From assembly GCA_902550555.1 (NCBI GenBank), contig CACCZR010000005.1, forward strand, positions 1 to 64,000: a stretch of 64,000 bases of DNA, given 5' to 3'. The notes beneath the pieces are model-generated. The model was not told where the DNA came from, made no database searches, and saw only the letters and a program-made list of their open reading frames with translations. The position numbers were made by a program, and so were the translations under genes. Position 1 is the first letter of the stretch. Every line of letters starts with the position of its first letter. Shown piece by piece: positions 9,338 to 18,628 of this stretch. This stretch comes from an uncultured SAR116 cluster alpha proteobacterium (lineage in GTDB: Bacteria > Pseudomonadota > Alphaproteobacteria > Puniceispirillales > Marisalimonadaceae).

Positions 9338-10567
9338 ATGGATGATATTAAAAAAACAGTTACAAATTTAAATATAGTTAAGTCTGAAAAAAAAGAATTT
9401 AATTGGAAAGATCCTTTAGATTTAGATGGGCAACTGTCTGAAGAAGAAAAACTTATTAGAGATACAGCTTATGATTATGCTCAAGGTAGTTTGTTACCAA
9501 GAGTTGAAGAAGCCTTTTTAGAAGAAAATACAGATGTAAAAATTTTTAAAGAGATGGGAGAACTTGGTCTTTTGGGTGTAACCATATCTGAGAAATATGG
9601 TTGTGCAGGTGCATCTTATGTTTCTTATGGTTTAGTTGCTAGAGAAGTTGAAAGAATAGACAGTGGATATAGATCAATGATGTCAGTTCAATCATCTTTA
9701 GTTATGCATCCAATAAATGCTTTTGGAAGTGAAGAACAAAAGCAAAAATTTTTACCAAAACTTGCTAGTGGTGATTTTATAGGTTGTTTTGGATTAACTG
9801 AGCCAGATGCAGGATCTGATCCTGGTGGAATGAAAACTATTGCTAAAAAAGTTGATGGTGGATATGAATTATCTGGATCAAAAATGTGGATTTCCAACTC
9901 GCCAATTGCTGATGTTTTTATAGTGTGGGCAAAGTCAGATGAACATGAAAAAAAGATAAAAGGGTTTATTCTTGAAAAAGGTATGAAAGGCTTAAGTGCC
10001 CCAAAAATAAATAAAAAGCTTTCATTACGTGCTTCTATTACAGGAGAAATTGTAATGGATAAAGTTTTTGTTCCTGAAGAAAATATGTTGCCAAATGTTG
10101 AAGGTTTAAAAGGACCTTTTAGTTGTTTAAATAGAGCAAGGTATGGAATATCTTGGGGTGTTATGGGTGCCGCTGAAGATTGCTGGCATAGAGCCTTACA
10201 GTATACTTTGGATAGAAAACAGTTTGGTAAACCATTGGCTTCCACACAACTTATTCAAAAAAAACTTGCTGACATGCAAACTGAAATATCCTTAGGTCTT
10301 CATGCATCACTAAGAGTTGGGAGACTTTTTGATGAAGGAAAACTAGCTCCAGAAGCAATTTCAATTGTAAAAAGAAATAATTGTGGAAAGGCTCTTGATA
10401 TAGCAAGGTTATCAAGAGACATGCATGGAGGCAATGGTATACACGCTGAGTATCATGTGATGAGACATTTAATGAATCTCGAAACTGTTAATACTTATGA
10501 AGGTACACATGACGTTCATGCGCTAATTTTAGGTAGAGCTCAAACAGGAATCCAAGCTTTTTTTTAA
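9338..10567 (+). CDS. gcdH: Glutaryl-CoA dehydrogenase
   Basis: 409 residues of the acyl-CoA dehydrogenase family. It has [12 protein letters not shown] in the FAD/substrate region, the [15 protein letters not shown] helix, DRKQFGKPL, and the C-terminal [20 protein letters not shown] in which Glu388 is the catalytic base. This C-terminal block distinguishes glutaryl-CoA dehydrogenase, which oxidises and decarboxylates glutaryl-CoA to crotonyl-CoA at the end of lysine, tryptophan and some aromatic degradation routes. It is preceded by a 49-base spacer and ends 7 bases before the convergent denD stop. Electrons would go to ETF. Confidence 0.93.
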   Translation: MDDIKKTVTNLNIVKSEKKEFNWKDPLDLDGQLSEEEKLIRDTAYDYAQGSLLPRVEEAFLEENTDVKIFKEMGELGLLGVTISEKYGCAGASYVSYGLVAREVERIDSGYRSMMSVQSSLVMHPINAFGSEEQKQKFLPKLASGDFIGCFGLTEPDAGSDPGGMKTIAKKVDGGYELSGSKMWISNSPIADVFIVWAKSDEHEKKIKGFILEKGMKGLSAPKINKKLSLRASITGEIVMDKVFVPEENMLPNVEGLKGPFSCLNRARYGISWGVMGAAEDCWHRALQYTLDRKQFGKPLASTQLIQKKLADMQTEISLGLHASLRVGRLFDEGKLAPEAISIVKRNNCGKALDIARLSRDMHGGNGIHAEYHVMRHLMNLETVNTYEGTHDVHALILGRAQTGIQAFF

Positions 10568-10574
10568 ATTAATA

Positions 10575-11546
10575 TTATTTATTTAAATCGTCTTCAATAT
10601 AGACTTTAATTATTTCTTCAAAGTTATTTTCAGCTTTAAAGCCTAATTCCATTGCTCTTGTAGTGTCTAAATCTCTTGCCCATCCTTGAACAATATTATC
10701 TATTTTAGGATCAATTTCATGTTTTATTAACTTAACTGTATCCTCACCAGCTACTTTTCTTAGTGCTTCAATTTGTTCTTCAACAGTTGCTGACAAACCT
10801 GGCATACTTAAATTTATTCTATTATTTAATTTCTTTGTATCAATTTCAGCTGCATGCAAGAGAAAGCCGGCTGCAGATCTTGGTGAAGCATGCCAATGTC
10901 TTACACTTGTACTAACAGGTAATCTCGCTTCTATTCCGTTTAAAGGTTCTCTGATAATACCAGAAAAAAATCCGGAAGCAGCCAAATTTGGTTTCCCTGG
11001 TCTAACGCAAATCGTAGGCAATCGAATAGAGATACCGTCAACCATACCTTTTCTAGAGTAATCTGCTAGAAGTAATTCTGAAATTGCTTTTTGTGCTCCG
11101 TACGATGTTAATGGAGTTGTAAAAAAATCATCAGGAATTTTTTCAGGGAAAGGTGCACCAAAGACAGCTATTGAGCTTGTAAAAACTAATCTTGGTTTAT
11201 AATCATCACCTAACTCTCTAATTGCTTCAAATAATCCCCAACTTCCTTTGGTATTAATATTCCAACCTAAATCAAACTCTTCTTCAGCTTGTCCTGAAAC
11301 TATGGCTGCTAGATGAAAAATAATTTCTGGTTTAGAAGAAACTAATTTTTCACTTATTTCTTTTTTAGAAATATCTCCTGTGATTATTTCAACTTCAAAA
11401 TTTACGTCATTTGGAAATGAAGCCTTAACTATATCAAAAAGTTTAAATTTTTTAATTTCCTTACCATTTATTGATTTTTTTATAATTAATTTATTTAAAA
11501 GTTTTTGCCCCACCATTCCAGCAGCGCCTAAAATTAAAACTTCCAT
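10575..11546 (-). CDS. denD: D-erythronate dehydrogenase (extended SDR)
   Basis: 323 residues with an NAD-binding GAAGMVG (7-13) and the extended-SDR catalytic pair Tyr149/Lys153 in SYGAQK. The segments RLPTICVRPGKPN, GFFSGIIREP and RHWHASPRSAAGF are characteristic of DenD, which oxidises D-erythronate to 2-oxo-tetronate. The pathway partners otnC and otnI are present about 22 kb away in this window (33213-34651), which supports the assignment. A strong ribosome site (AAGGAG) precedes the ATG. It diverges from the aldolase gene over 84 bases. Confidence 0.85.
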   Translation of the reverse strand: MEVLILGAAGMVGQKLLNKLIIKKSINGKEIKKFKLFDIVKASFPNDVNFEVEIITGDISKKEISEKLVSSKPEIIFHLAAIVSGQAEEEFDLGWNINTKGSWGLFEAIRELGDDYKPRLVFTSSIAVFGAPFPEKIPDDFFTTPLTSYGAQKAISELLLADYSRKGMVDGISIRLPTICVRPGKPNLAASGFFSGIIREPLNGIEARLPVSTSVRHWHASPRSAAGFLLHAAEIDTKKLNNRINLSMPGLSATVEEQIEALRKVAGEDTVKLIKHEIDPKIDNIVQGWARDLDTTRAMELGFKAENNFEEIIKVYIEDDLNK

Positions 11547-11630
11547 TATTTCTCCTTAATTAAACATTGAATAATATGTAATAAAAAGCATAATTCAATT
11601 TTGAATAAAAGATAATTTAAAAATAAAAAA

Positions 11631-12233
11631 ATGAAAAATTTAAACTTTGAAAATATAAATGTTTTACCTATTTTAGATATAGAAAAAAATGTTGATCCAG
11701 AAAAACTTATAGCTTCTTTAATTGATGGAAAAATAAATACAGTAGAAATTACACTTAGAAATGATGAGGCTTTTGATAATATAAAATTTATTCGGAAAAA
11801 ATTTCCTGATCTGATTCTTGGAGTAGGTACTATTGTAAACGTCGATCAACTTAAGCGTTCTATAGATATAGGTGCAGATTTTGGAATAAGTCCTGGTTTT
11901 GAAACTGAAATTATTAAATATGCAAAAGAGAATAAATTTTCATACATACCAGGCGTCTCAACTGCATCAGAAATTATATCTTGTCTAAAATTTGATTGTA
12001 AATTTCTTAAACTTTTTCCTGCTGAGCCACTTGGTGGTATATCATATTTGAATTCTTTAAGTGGTCCATTTCCTGATGTTTCATTTTGTCCTACAGGAGG
12101 AATTAATAACGATAATTATTTGTCATGGTTATCTCAAAAAAATGTTTTGTGTGTTGGCGGAAGTTGGATAGCACCAAAAAATGACAATAACTATGATAAA
12201 ATTAAGAAAAGAGCATTAGAAGTTTTTAAATAA
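11631..12233 (+). CDS. KDPG/KHG-type aldolase (Eda family)
   Basis: 200 residues of the class I aldolase family. Glu39 lies in VEITLR, GVGTIVN and SPGF form the phosphate/substrate loops, the Schiff-base Lys127 lies in FLKLFPAE, and FCPTGGIN closes the barrel. It cleaves 2-keto-3-deoxy-6-phosphogluconate, or a related keto-deoxy-phosphosugar, to pyruvate and glyceraldehyde 3-phosphate. With the KDG-type kinase at 22264-23196 and dehydratases nearby, it completes a phosphorylated route for aldonates or uronates. 2-Dehydro-3-deoxy-6-phosphogalactonate is an alternative substrate. It leads a + strand run with the SDR 14 bases downstream. Confidence 0.85.
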   Translation: MKNLNFENINVLPILDIEKNVDPEKLIASLIDGKINTVEITLRNDEAFDNIKFIRKKFPDLILGVGTIVNVDQLKRSIDIGADFGISPGFETEIIKYAKENKFSYIPGVSTASEIISCLKFDCKFLKLFPAEPLGGISYLNSLSGPFPDVSFCPTGGINNDNYLSWLSQKNVLCVGGSWIAPKNDNNYDKIKKRALEVFK

Positions 12234-12247
12234 TTAATGAGGTTCTG

Positions 12248-12949
12248 ATGATAGATTTAAAAAATAAAGTTATAATGATATCTGGTGCTAATAGGGGAAT
12301 TGGTTATGCAACTGCAAAGCTTCTCAAAGAAAAAGGCTGCATTTTAAGTTTGGCTGCAAGAAATCCTGACAAAATTAAAGTAGGTGGAGATAATGTTTTA
12401 AAATGCATGTGGGATGCTAAAGAAAAAAAACTATCAAAAAATTGGGTGTCTGAAACTATTTCTCACTTCGATAAAATTGACGGTTTGGTTATGAATGCTG
12501 GTGTTGAACTTGGAGGTGATTTAGAAGGAGATAGTGAAGAAGAATTTGATGAAATGTTTGAAGTTAATTTTAAAGGCCCACTTAGACTTGTTAGAGAAAC
12601 TTTACCTGAGTTAAGAAAAACAGGGGCTGGTAGAATTATTAATGTTGTTTCTCTAGCGGGGAAAAGACCAAGAAATCCAAAAATTTTGGGTTATTCGGCA
12701 TCAAAATTTGCTGCAATGTCTTTAACCAATGCCATAAGGATTTCCGGATGGGATGATGGCGTTAGAGCTACATCAGTTTGTCCAGGAATGGTTAGAACAA
12801 GAATGACGAATGAAATTACTGTTCCTGATGGAGAATTCAAAATGGAACCTGAAGCTATTGCTGAAACTATATCATATGCATTGACTTTACCAAATAGTGC
12901 TGCAGTTGCAGAGATACTGGTAAATAGTAGATTAGAATCAATGTTTTAA
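12248..12949 (+). CDS. Short-chain dehydrogenase/reductase
   Basis: 233 residues, classical SDR: cofactor motif GANRGIG (13-19), MNAG (82-85), catalytic Ser135, Tyr149 and Lys153 (YSASK), and the CPGMVRTRM loop. It lies between an Eda-type aldolase and an aminotransferase gene, 11 bases from the latter, so it is likely part of the sugar-acid operon. A keto-deoxy sugar acid 4-dehydrogenase feeding the FAH-family hydrolase at 15108-15950 is a tempting reading, but sequence alone does not set the substrate. Confidence 0.85.
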   Translation: MIDLKNKVIMISGANRGIGYATAKLLKEKGCILSLAARNPDKIKVGGDNVLKCMWDAKEKKLSKNWVSETISHFDKIDGLVMNAGVELGGDLEGDSEEEFDEMFEVNFKGPLRLVRETLPELRKTGAGRIINVVSLAGKRPRNPKILGYSASKFAAMSLTNAIRISGWDDGVRATSVCPGMVRTRMTNEITVPDGEFKMEPEAIAETISYALTLPNSAAVAEILVNSRLESMF

Positions 12950-12960
12950 TATTGTATACT

Positions 12961-14112
12961 ATGAGAAAATCTAATAGAGGAAATGTTGATCCATTTATTG
13001 TAATGGATGTTATGGAAAATGCCAGGAAAGCCGAAGAAAAAGGTGAAGATATTGTTCATATGGAAGTTGGCCAACCTGGAACCCCAGCCCCAATAGAGGC
13101 ACAAAGGCAGCTAATTGAAAAAATGAAAAATGACAGTATGGGTTATACTGTTGCTTTAGGAATTCCTGAGTTAAGAAAAAGAATTTCTCAATTATATGGT
13201 GATTGGTATAACTTGGATTTAAACCCTGATAGAATAATTATTACCTCAGGTTCGTCAGCAGGTTTTATTTTATCTTTTTCATCATTATTTGATGCTAAGG
13301 ATAGAGTTGGAATTTGTTCACCTGGATACCCAAGTTATAGACAAATATTAAAAGCACAAGATTTAGAAACTGTATTAATAGAAACAAAATTTGAAAATAA
13401 TTTTCAGCCTTTTGCTTCAGATTTGAAAGGCTTAAATCTTTCTGGAGTTTTAATTGCCTCTCCAGCAAATCCAACTGGATCTATGCTAAATTACAACCAA
13501 TTAGAAAGTTTAATTTTAAGTTCATTAGAGCAAAATATTTCTTTTATTAGCGATGAAATATATCATGGAATAGAGTATGAAAAAAAAGCAACAACAGCAC
13601 TTCAAATAACTAATCAATGCTATGTAATTAATTCATTTTCTAAATATTTCTCTATGACAGGATGGAGAGTTGGTTGGATGGTTGTTCCAGAAGATCATAT
13701 AAGACAAATTGAGAGATTAGCTCAAAATATGTTTATTTGTGCACCTCATGCAAGTCAAATAGCAGCACTTCATGCATTAGATTGTGAAGATGAATTAAAA
13801 AATAATTTAGATGTTTATAAAGAAAATAGAAAGTTAATGATAAAAGGTTTGAAGGATTCAGGTTTCTCTAAAATATCCTCGCCCGATGGAGCTTTTTATA
13901 TATATGCGGATGTAAGTAAATTTTGTAATGATAGTTTAGAGTTTGCTAATAGAGTTTTAAAAGAAGCTAAAGTAGCTATAACTCCTGGATTAGATTTTGA
14001 TTCAAAGCGTGGCAATTCTACAATTAGATTTTCTTATGCAAGAAGCACTGAAGACATAATAAAAGGTTTAGAAAAACTAAATATTTTTATGAAAAATAAT
14101 AAATATATTTAA
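12961..14112 (+). CDS. PLP-dependent aminotransferase class I/II
   Basis: About 383 residues of the fold type I family. ASPANPTGS carries the substrate/PLP Asn, the SDEIYHG strand carries Asp and Tyr for PLP, the Schiff-base Lys (about 228) sits in NSFSKYFSMTGWR, and an Arg in IRFSYAR binds the substrate carboxylate. The family transaminates aspartate, aromatic amino acids or related compounds; specificity is not evident. I prefer the ATG at 12961 over the in-frame TTG at 12952, although neither has a Shine-Dalgarno sequence. Its TAA shares the tetranucleotide TTAA with the stop of the convergent MDR gene. Confidence 0.87.
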   Translation: MRKSNRGNVDPFIVMDVMENARKAEEKGEDIVHMEVGQPGTPAPIEAQRQLIEKMKNDSMGYTVALGIPELRKRISQLYGDWYNLDLNPDRIIITSGSSAGFILSFSSLFDAKDRVGICSPGYPSYRQILKAQDLETVLIETKFENNFQPFASDLKGLNLSGVLIASPANPTGSMLNYNQLESLILSSLEQNISFISDEIYHGIEYEKKATTALQITNQCYVINSFSKYFSMTGWRVGWMVVPEDHIRQIERLAQNMFICAPHASQIAALHALDCEDELKNNLDVYKENRKLMIKGLKDSGFSKISSPDGAFYIYADVSKFCNDSLEFANRVLKEAKVAITPGLDFDSKRGNSTIRFSYARSTEDIIKGLEKLNIFMKNNKYI

Positions 14113-15104
14113 GGTACTAAAACTGTAGCACCCATAGTTTCTCTTGCTTCAATTGCTCTATGTGCTTCGCTTACTTCTGAGAGACGGTAAATATGATTAA
14201 CGTTTGATTTAATTTTTCCAGTTTTTAAGGTTTCAAACAAATCATCAGCGCTTTTTACCAAATCCTCTCTTTTTTCCATGTAATGCATTATTGCTGGTCT
14301 AGTTAGAAAAAGAGATCCTCTCGTACCTAGTTCAACTACATCGACTGGCTCTGGTGCTCCAGATGCATGTCCATATGCTGCAAGAATTCCCATAGGTCTC
14401 AAACAATTCATTGATCGTTTAAAAGTGTCTTTGCCTATTGACTCGTAAACAATTGGACATCCTTTTCCTTCAGTTACCTCTTGAACTGTTTTAACAAAAT
14501 CACCTTTTGAATGAATAACTGTATAATCAGCACCAGCATCTTTGGCTTTTTGAGCTTTTTCTTCTGAGCTTACTGTTCCTATTATTGTTGCACCTAAGTG
14601 CTTAGCCCATTGACATAAAATTAACCCCATACCACCTGCAGCAGCATGTACTAAAATCACATCACCTTTTTTTACCTCATATGTTCTTTTTAGTAAAAAT
14701 TGTGCCGTTAAACCTTTAAGCATTAGAGCTGCTAAATCATTATCAGATAAATTATTTAGATCATTAGGCACTTTTATTAATTTTTTAGCCGGGTAAACTC
14801 TTTTTTCACTATATGCTCCATGGGGTGGAAGGGCATAAGCTACTCGATCACCCTTTTTAAAATCAATAATATCTGATCCAATATCTTCAACAATTCCTAC
14901 ACCTTCTATTCCAAGAACTATAGGAAGATCTGGTACTGGCCATGGATGAGGCATGCCTCTTCTATGATAGGTATCAATATAGTTAACACCTACAGCTGTG
15001 TTTTTAATCAATACTTCATCAAACTTTGGATCTGGAACATCAATATTTTCCCATTTAAATACATCAGGTGACCCTTTTTCGTATATAACAGCACCTTTTG
15101 TCAT
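14109..15104 (-). CDS. Quinone oxidoreductase-like MDR protein
   Basis: 331 residues, zinc-independent medium-chain dehydrogenase of the NADPH:quinone reductase (QOR) type. It has an N-terminal GroES-like domain with YIDTYHRRG and LGIEGVG, then a Rossmann domain with HAAAGGMGLILCQWAKHLGA and IGTVSSEEKA. It lacks structural zinc cysteines. It reduces quinones or enone substrates with NADPH. The start is 3 bases after the FAH-family gene, so they are co-transcribed with the UxaA-type gene upstream. A second QOR-like gene is encoded divergently at 17631. Confidence 0.87.
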   Translation of the reverse strand: MTKGAVIYEKGSPDVFKWENIDVPDPKFDEVLIKNTAVGVNYIDTYHRRGMPHPWPVPDLPIVLGIEGVGIVEDIGSDIIDFKKGDRVAYALPPHGAYSEKRVYPAKKLIKVPNDLNNLSDNDLAALMLKGLTAQFLLKRTYEVKKGDVILVHAAAGGMGLILCQWAKHLGATIIGTVSSEEKAQKAKDAGADYTVIHSKGDFVKTVQEVTEGKGCPIVYESIGKDTFKRSMNCLRPMGILAAYGHASGAPEPVDVVELGTRGSLFLTRPAIMHYMEKREDLVKSADDLFETLKTGKIKSNVNHIYRLSEVSEAHRAIEARETMGATVLVP

Positions 15105-15107
15105 AGA

Positions 15108-15950
15108 TTAGCCACTAACACATTTTTGTTCTTGATCACCTAATTTATCAATTCCAAGTTTCATAACATCTCCTGGTTTCAGATAAACTGGTGGTTGCAT
15201 TCCCATACCCACTCCAGGTGGAGTTCCAGTAGCAATTACATCTCCCGGAAATAAAGTCATGAACTGGGAGAGGTAATGAACAATGTGATACGCTGAAAAG
15301 ATCATTGTTTTGGTTGATCCAGTTTGCATTCTTTTACCATTTACATCTAAATACATAGAAAGATTTTGAACATCTTCAATTTCATCTGTTGTCACTAAAT
15401 ACGGACCAATTGGACCAAAGGTGTCACAAGATTTACCTTTAGTCCATTGTCCTGATCTTTTTATTTGAAAATCTCTTTCAGAGACATCATTGACTACACA
15501 ATATCCTGCAATGTAATTTTTAGCTTCAGCTTCTGAAATATATTTTGCTTTTTTACCAATAATAACACCTAATTCAACTTCCCAGTCAGTTGCAGTAGAA
15601 GTTCTTGGTATTTCAACATTATCATTAGGACCAATAATCGCAGACGTTGCTTTTGAAAACAAAATTGGTTCTTCTGGAGGTTCTAGTCCAGTTTCAGCAG
15701 CGTGATCTGAAAAATTTAGACCTATACATAGAAATTTCCCTACCTTATTTACACATGGACCAATTCGAGGGTTACCTGTTACTTCAGCTAAAGATGAAAC
15801 ATCTAAACTTTTCAATTTGTCTAAGCTTTCTTGCGAGATTGTATTACCATTTATATCATCTATTACATTTGATAAATCTCTAATTTTTCCGTTTTCATCA
15901 ATTATTCCAGGTTTTTCTTCCCCAGAATTTCCAAATCTTAATAGCTTCAT
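15108..15950 (-). CDS. Fumarylacetoacetate hydrolase family protein (diketo-deoxy-sugar-acid hydrolase-like)
   Basis: 280 residues with the FAH catalytic domain. GLNFSDHAAE supplies the catalytic His, metal ligands lie in TDWEVELGVIIG (two Glu) and NDVSERDFQ (Asp), and GDVIATGTPPGVG is the family signature. The close relatives I recognise by pattern are proteins annotated as ureidoglycolate lyase or as 2,4-diketo-3-deoxy-L-fuconate hydrolase, the last step of a non-phosphorylated sugar-acid route giving pyruvate plus a second acid. The neighbouring dehydratase and SDR favour the second reading. A strong GGAG ribosome site precedes the ATG. Confidence 0.82.
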   Translation of the reverse strand: MKLLRFGNSGEEKPGIIDENGKIRDLSNVIDDINGNTISQESLDKLKSLDVSSLAEVTGNPRIGPCVNKVGKFLCIGLNFSDHAAETGLEPPEEPILFSKATSAIIGPNDNVEIPRTSTATDWEVELGVIIGKKAKYISEAEAKNYIAGYCVVNDVSERDFQIKRSGQWTKGKSCDTFGPIGPYLVTTDEIEDVQNLSMYLDVNGKRMQTGSTKTMIFSAYHIVHYLSQFMTLFPGDVIATGTPPGVGMGMQPPVYLKPGDVMKLGIDKLGDQEQKCVSG

Positions 15951-15993
15951 TTTTATCTCCTAATTTTTATATTACTTTTAAAAAATTTAATAA

Positions 15994-17517
15994 TTACATC
16001 GTTGCTCCAATTTGCCATGGAACAAACTCTAAATCACCAAGACCTTGTTTTTCTGATTTTGATTTTTCTCCAGAAGCAATTCTTACTAGAAGGTCAAAGA
16101 TTTCATTTCCAACTGTTTCTATACTTTCATTATCTGTAACAATTTTTCCTGCATTTACATCCATATCTTCTTCCATATGTTGATACATTTCAGTATTAGT
16201 GGCTATTTTAATAGATGGTGATGGTTTTGAACCAAAAGCTGAACCTCTTCCAGTTGTAAAACTTACAAGATTACAACCTGTAGCTATTTGTCCAGTGACT
16301 GATGCAGGATCATATCCTGGACTATCCATGAATAAGAAACCTTTAGATTTTGACTTTTCAGCATACATTAAAACATCATTTAAGGGTGTTGTTCCTCCCT
16401 TTGCAGCAGCACCTAAAGATTTTTCTAATATAGTAGTTAAACCTCCAGCTTTATTTCCTGGAGAAGGATTATTGTTAAGACTTCCTTTATTTCTATCTAC
16501 ATAATCTTCCCACCATAAAATTCTATCTACCAATTTATCACCAACATTTTTATTTATAGCTCTTCTTGTAAGTAAATGTTCAGCTCCATAAATTTCAGGA
16601 GTTTCAGCTAAAACTGCAGTCCCTCCATTTTTAACTAATAGATCTGCTGCATGACCTAATGCAGGATTTGATGTAATGCCTGACCATGCATCTGATCCAC
16701 CACATTGAAGTGCTAGAGAAAGATGTTCAACTGACTGTGCTGATCTTTGTAATTGATTGATTTCAGGTAACATAGCATGTATGCGCTTTATACCTTCTTC
16801 AATCGTTTTTCTTAAACCTCCCATTTCTTGAATTGTCATTGTTTGAAAGAAAGGATTTTCATTTAAATTATAGGCATCAAGTAAAAATTTTATTTGATTT
16901 GCTTCACATCCTAATCCAATCAAAAGGACACCTGCTAGATTTGGATGTTGAATGTAACCTAGCAAAACTCTCTGCAAAGCTTCAAAGCCGTCACCAGAGT
17001 CTGCCATACCACAACCTGTTCCATGAGTAAAAGATACAACTCCATCAACATTAGGGTATTCTGATAGTATTTTATCATCAAAAGCATTCGCAATGTTTCT
17101 TGCTGCAGTTGCAGAACAGTTCACTGAGGTTAAAATGCCAATGTAATTTCTGGTTCCTACCTGACCATTTGGTCTTTTAAAACCATCAAATGTTGGTCTT
17201 TGGTTTTCAGGCACAAAATTTGGCAATCTTACTGATGTTGAAAATTCATAATCATGTTCTGTAGACTTGAACTCTGTATTATCTACATGAACGTGTTCTC
17301 CTATATTTATATCATTTCTTGCAAGCCCAATAATTTGATCATATTTGATAATTTTTTCCCCTTTTAAAATTTTCTTCAGAGCGATTTTATGACCTTTTGG
17401 TATATTATTTTCAGCTTTAATGTTTTGAGTGGTTTCACCTTTAGAAATATTTTTAAAAGCTGTTGCAACATTATCATTAGGATTTAGTTTTATAGTTAGT
17501 ATATCATCAACACTCAT
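15994..17517 (-). CDS. UxaA-family sugar-acid dehydratase (altronate/galactarate dehydratase-like)
   Basis: 507 residues, full length for the UxaA/GarD family. A small N-terminal SAF domain (about 1-95) is joined to the large dehydratase domain, with TRNYIGIL, HGTGCGM, GLGCEANQ, LQCGGSDAWSGIT and a C-terminal TGCNLVSFTTGRGSA that carry the conserved Cys and His residues. Members remove water from altronate, galactarate or related acids with an iron centre. A fuconate-type substrate would fit the FAH-family gene downstream. It leads a - strand operon (UxaA, FAH, QOR) and is preceded by a recognisable promoter. Confidence 0.85.
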   Translation of the reverse strand: MSVDDILTIKLNPNDNVATAFKNISKGETTQNIKAENNIPKGHKIALKKILKGEKIIKYDQIIGLARNDINIGEHVHVDNTEFKSTEHDYEFSTSVRLPNFVPENQRPTFDGFKRPNGQVGTRNYIGILTSVNCSATAARNIANAFDDKILSEYPNVDGVVSFTHGTGCGMADSGDGFEALQRVLLGYIQHPNLAGVLLIGLGCEANQIKFLLDAYNLNENPFFQTMTIQEMGGLRKTIEEGIKRIHAMLPEINQLQRSAQSVEHLSLALQCGGSDAWSGITSNPALGHAADLLVKNGGTAVLAETPEIYGAEHLLTRRAINKNVGDKLVDRILWWEDYVDRNKGSLNNNPSPGNKAGGLTTILEKSLGAAAKGGTTPLNDVLMYAEKSKSKGFLFMDSPGYDPASVTGQIATGCNLVSFTTGRGSAFGSKPSPSIKIATNTEMYQHMEEDMDVNAGKIVTDNESIETVGNEIFDLLVRIASGEKSKSEKQGLGDLEFVPWQIGATM

Positions 17518-17561
17518 AGCGATTATTCCTTTGATAAATGATTATTAAATTTTAGTTTTCT

Positions 17562-17589
17562 ATTATATTATTTTAAAATTATTTAACAA
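17562..17589 (-). promoter_or_regulatory. Candidate promoter of the UxaA-FAH-QOR operon
   Basis: On the - strand, TTGTTA (17584-17589) and a perfect TATAAT (17562-17567) are separated by 16 bases and lie about 45 bases upstream of the UxaA-type ATG. The spacing and the match are good, but the whole 113-base divergent spacer is AT-rich, so chance similarity is possible. Confidence 0.45.
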
Positions 17590-17630
17590 TGAAATTAGAG
17601 TAAATGTTTTAATTTTTAACTGGAGAAAAA

Positions 17631-18605
17631 ATGCCAGAAGCTATAATGCAAAGGACTTATGGGAAATCTAATGTTTTAAACATTGAAAAAATTTATGTAA
17701 ATGATCCTGCAGATGATGAAATTTTAATAAAACAAACTGCGATTGGGGTTCATTTTCATGATGTGTATGTTAGAACTGGACTGTATAAAACATTAAAATT
17801 ACCTGGTATTCCTGGAATTGAAGGAGCTGGAGTTATTGAAAAAAAAGGGCGTAATGTAAATAATTTAAATATTGGTGATAGAGTTGTTTATATAACAGGT
17901 TCCTACGGAGCCTATGCTTCTCATAGAGTGATAAATCATAATATTGTAGCAAAGATACCTGATGAACTTGACGATGCAACTATGGCTACAAATTTTTCAA
18001 GAGCTTTGACTGTTAATATGTTAACTGAACAAGTTTTTGATTTAAAAGATAAAACAACTGTTTTAGTAACAGCAGCTGCAGGTGGTGTTGGAAGATTGCT
18101 TTGTCAGTATTTAAATTCTATAGGCAAAATTGTAATAGGAACGGTTGGTTCTGAAGAAAAAGTCAAGGTAGCTAAATCCTGGGGGTGTAAAGAGGCATTT
18201 ATATATAACGATAAAAAGATATGTGAATATTCAAAAGATATTACTAAAGGAATTGGATTTGATCTAGTTTATGACTCAGTAGGTTTTGATACTTTTGAAC
18301 AATCTTTTGATTTAGCTTCTAATTGTGGTTATTTGATAAACTTTGGTCAATCATCAGGTCCAATTCCAGCTATGGAAATGTCAAAACTTGCACAAAAATC
18401 TTTATCAATTTCTCGTCCTATTTTATTTCATTATACAAATCAAAGAAACTTATTTGAAAATATGAGTAAATCAGTATTCAATCTATTTAAAAATAATGTT
18501 TATTCATTTGAAAAAAAAATATGTTTTGATCTAAAAGATGTTTCTCAAGCTCATGATCTTTTAGAATCAAGAACTGGTGGAGGAAGTTTATATTTGAAAC
18601 CTTAA
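17631..18605 (+). CDS. Quinone oxidoreductase-like MDR protein
   Basis: 324 residues, zinc-independent MDR of the QOR type. It has HFHDVYVRTGLY in the substrate domain, PGIEGAGVIE, then the nucleotide-binding TAAAGGVGRLLCQYL and GTVGSEEK segments. It resembles the gene at 14109-15104 but differs enough to be an older paralogue. It is read divergently from the UxaA-type operon and has a GGAG ribosome site; the sulfurtransferase follows after 23 bases. The substrate is unknown. Confidence 0.87.
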   Translation: MPEAIMQRTYGKSNVLNIEKIYVNDPADDEILIKQTAIGVHFHDVYVRTGLYKTLKLPGIPGIEGAGVIEKKGRNVNNLNIGDRVVYITGSYGAYASHRVINHNIVAKIPDELDDATMATNFSRALTVNMLTEQVFDLKDKTTVLVTAAAGGVGRLLCQYLNSIGKIVIGTVGSEEKVKVAKSWGCKEAFIYNDKKICEYSKDITKGIGFDLVYDSVGFDTFEQSFDLASNCGYLINFGQSSGPIPAMEMSKLAQKSLSISRPILFHYTNQRNLFENMSKSVFNLFKNNVYSFEKKICFDLKDVSQAHDLLESRTGGGSLYLKP

Positions 18606-18628
18606 TTGATTTTAAATAATATTTAGAT

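Noticed and set aside
9688-10245. 185-residue antisense frame inside gcdH
   Set aside because: It lies wholly within a clearly coding acyl-CoA dehydrogenase gene, has no ribosome site and its protein has no recognisable motif, so it is a shadow frame.
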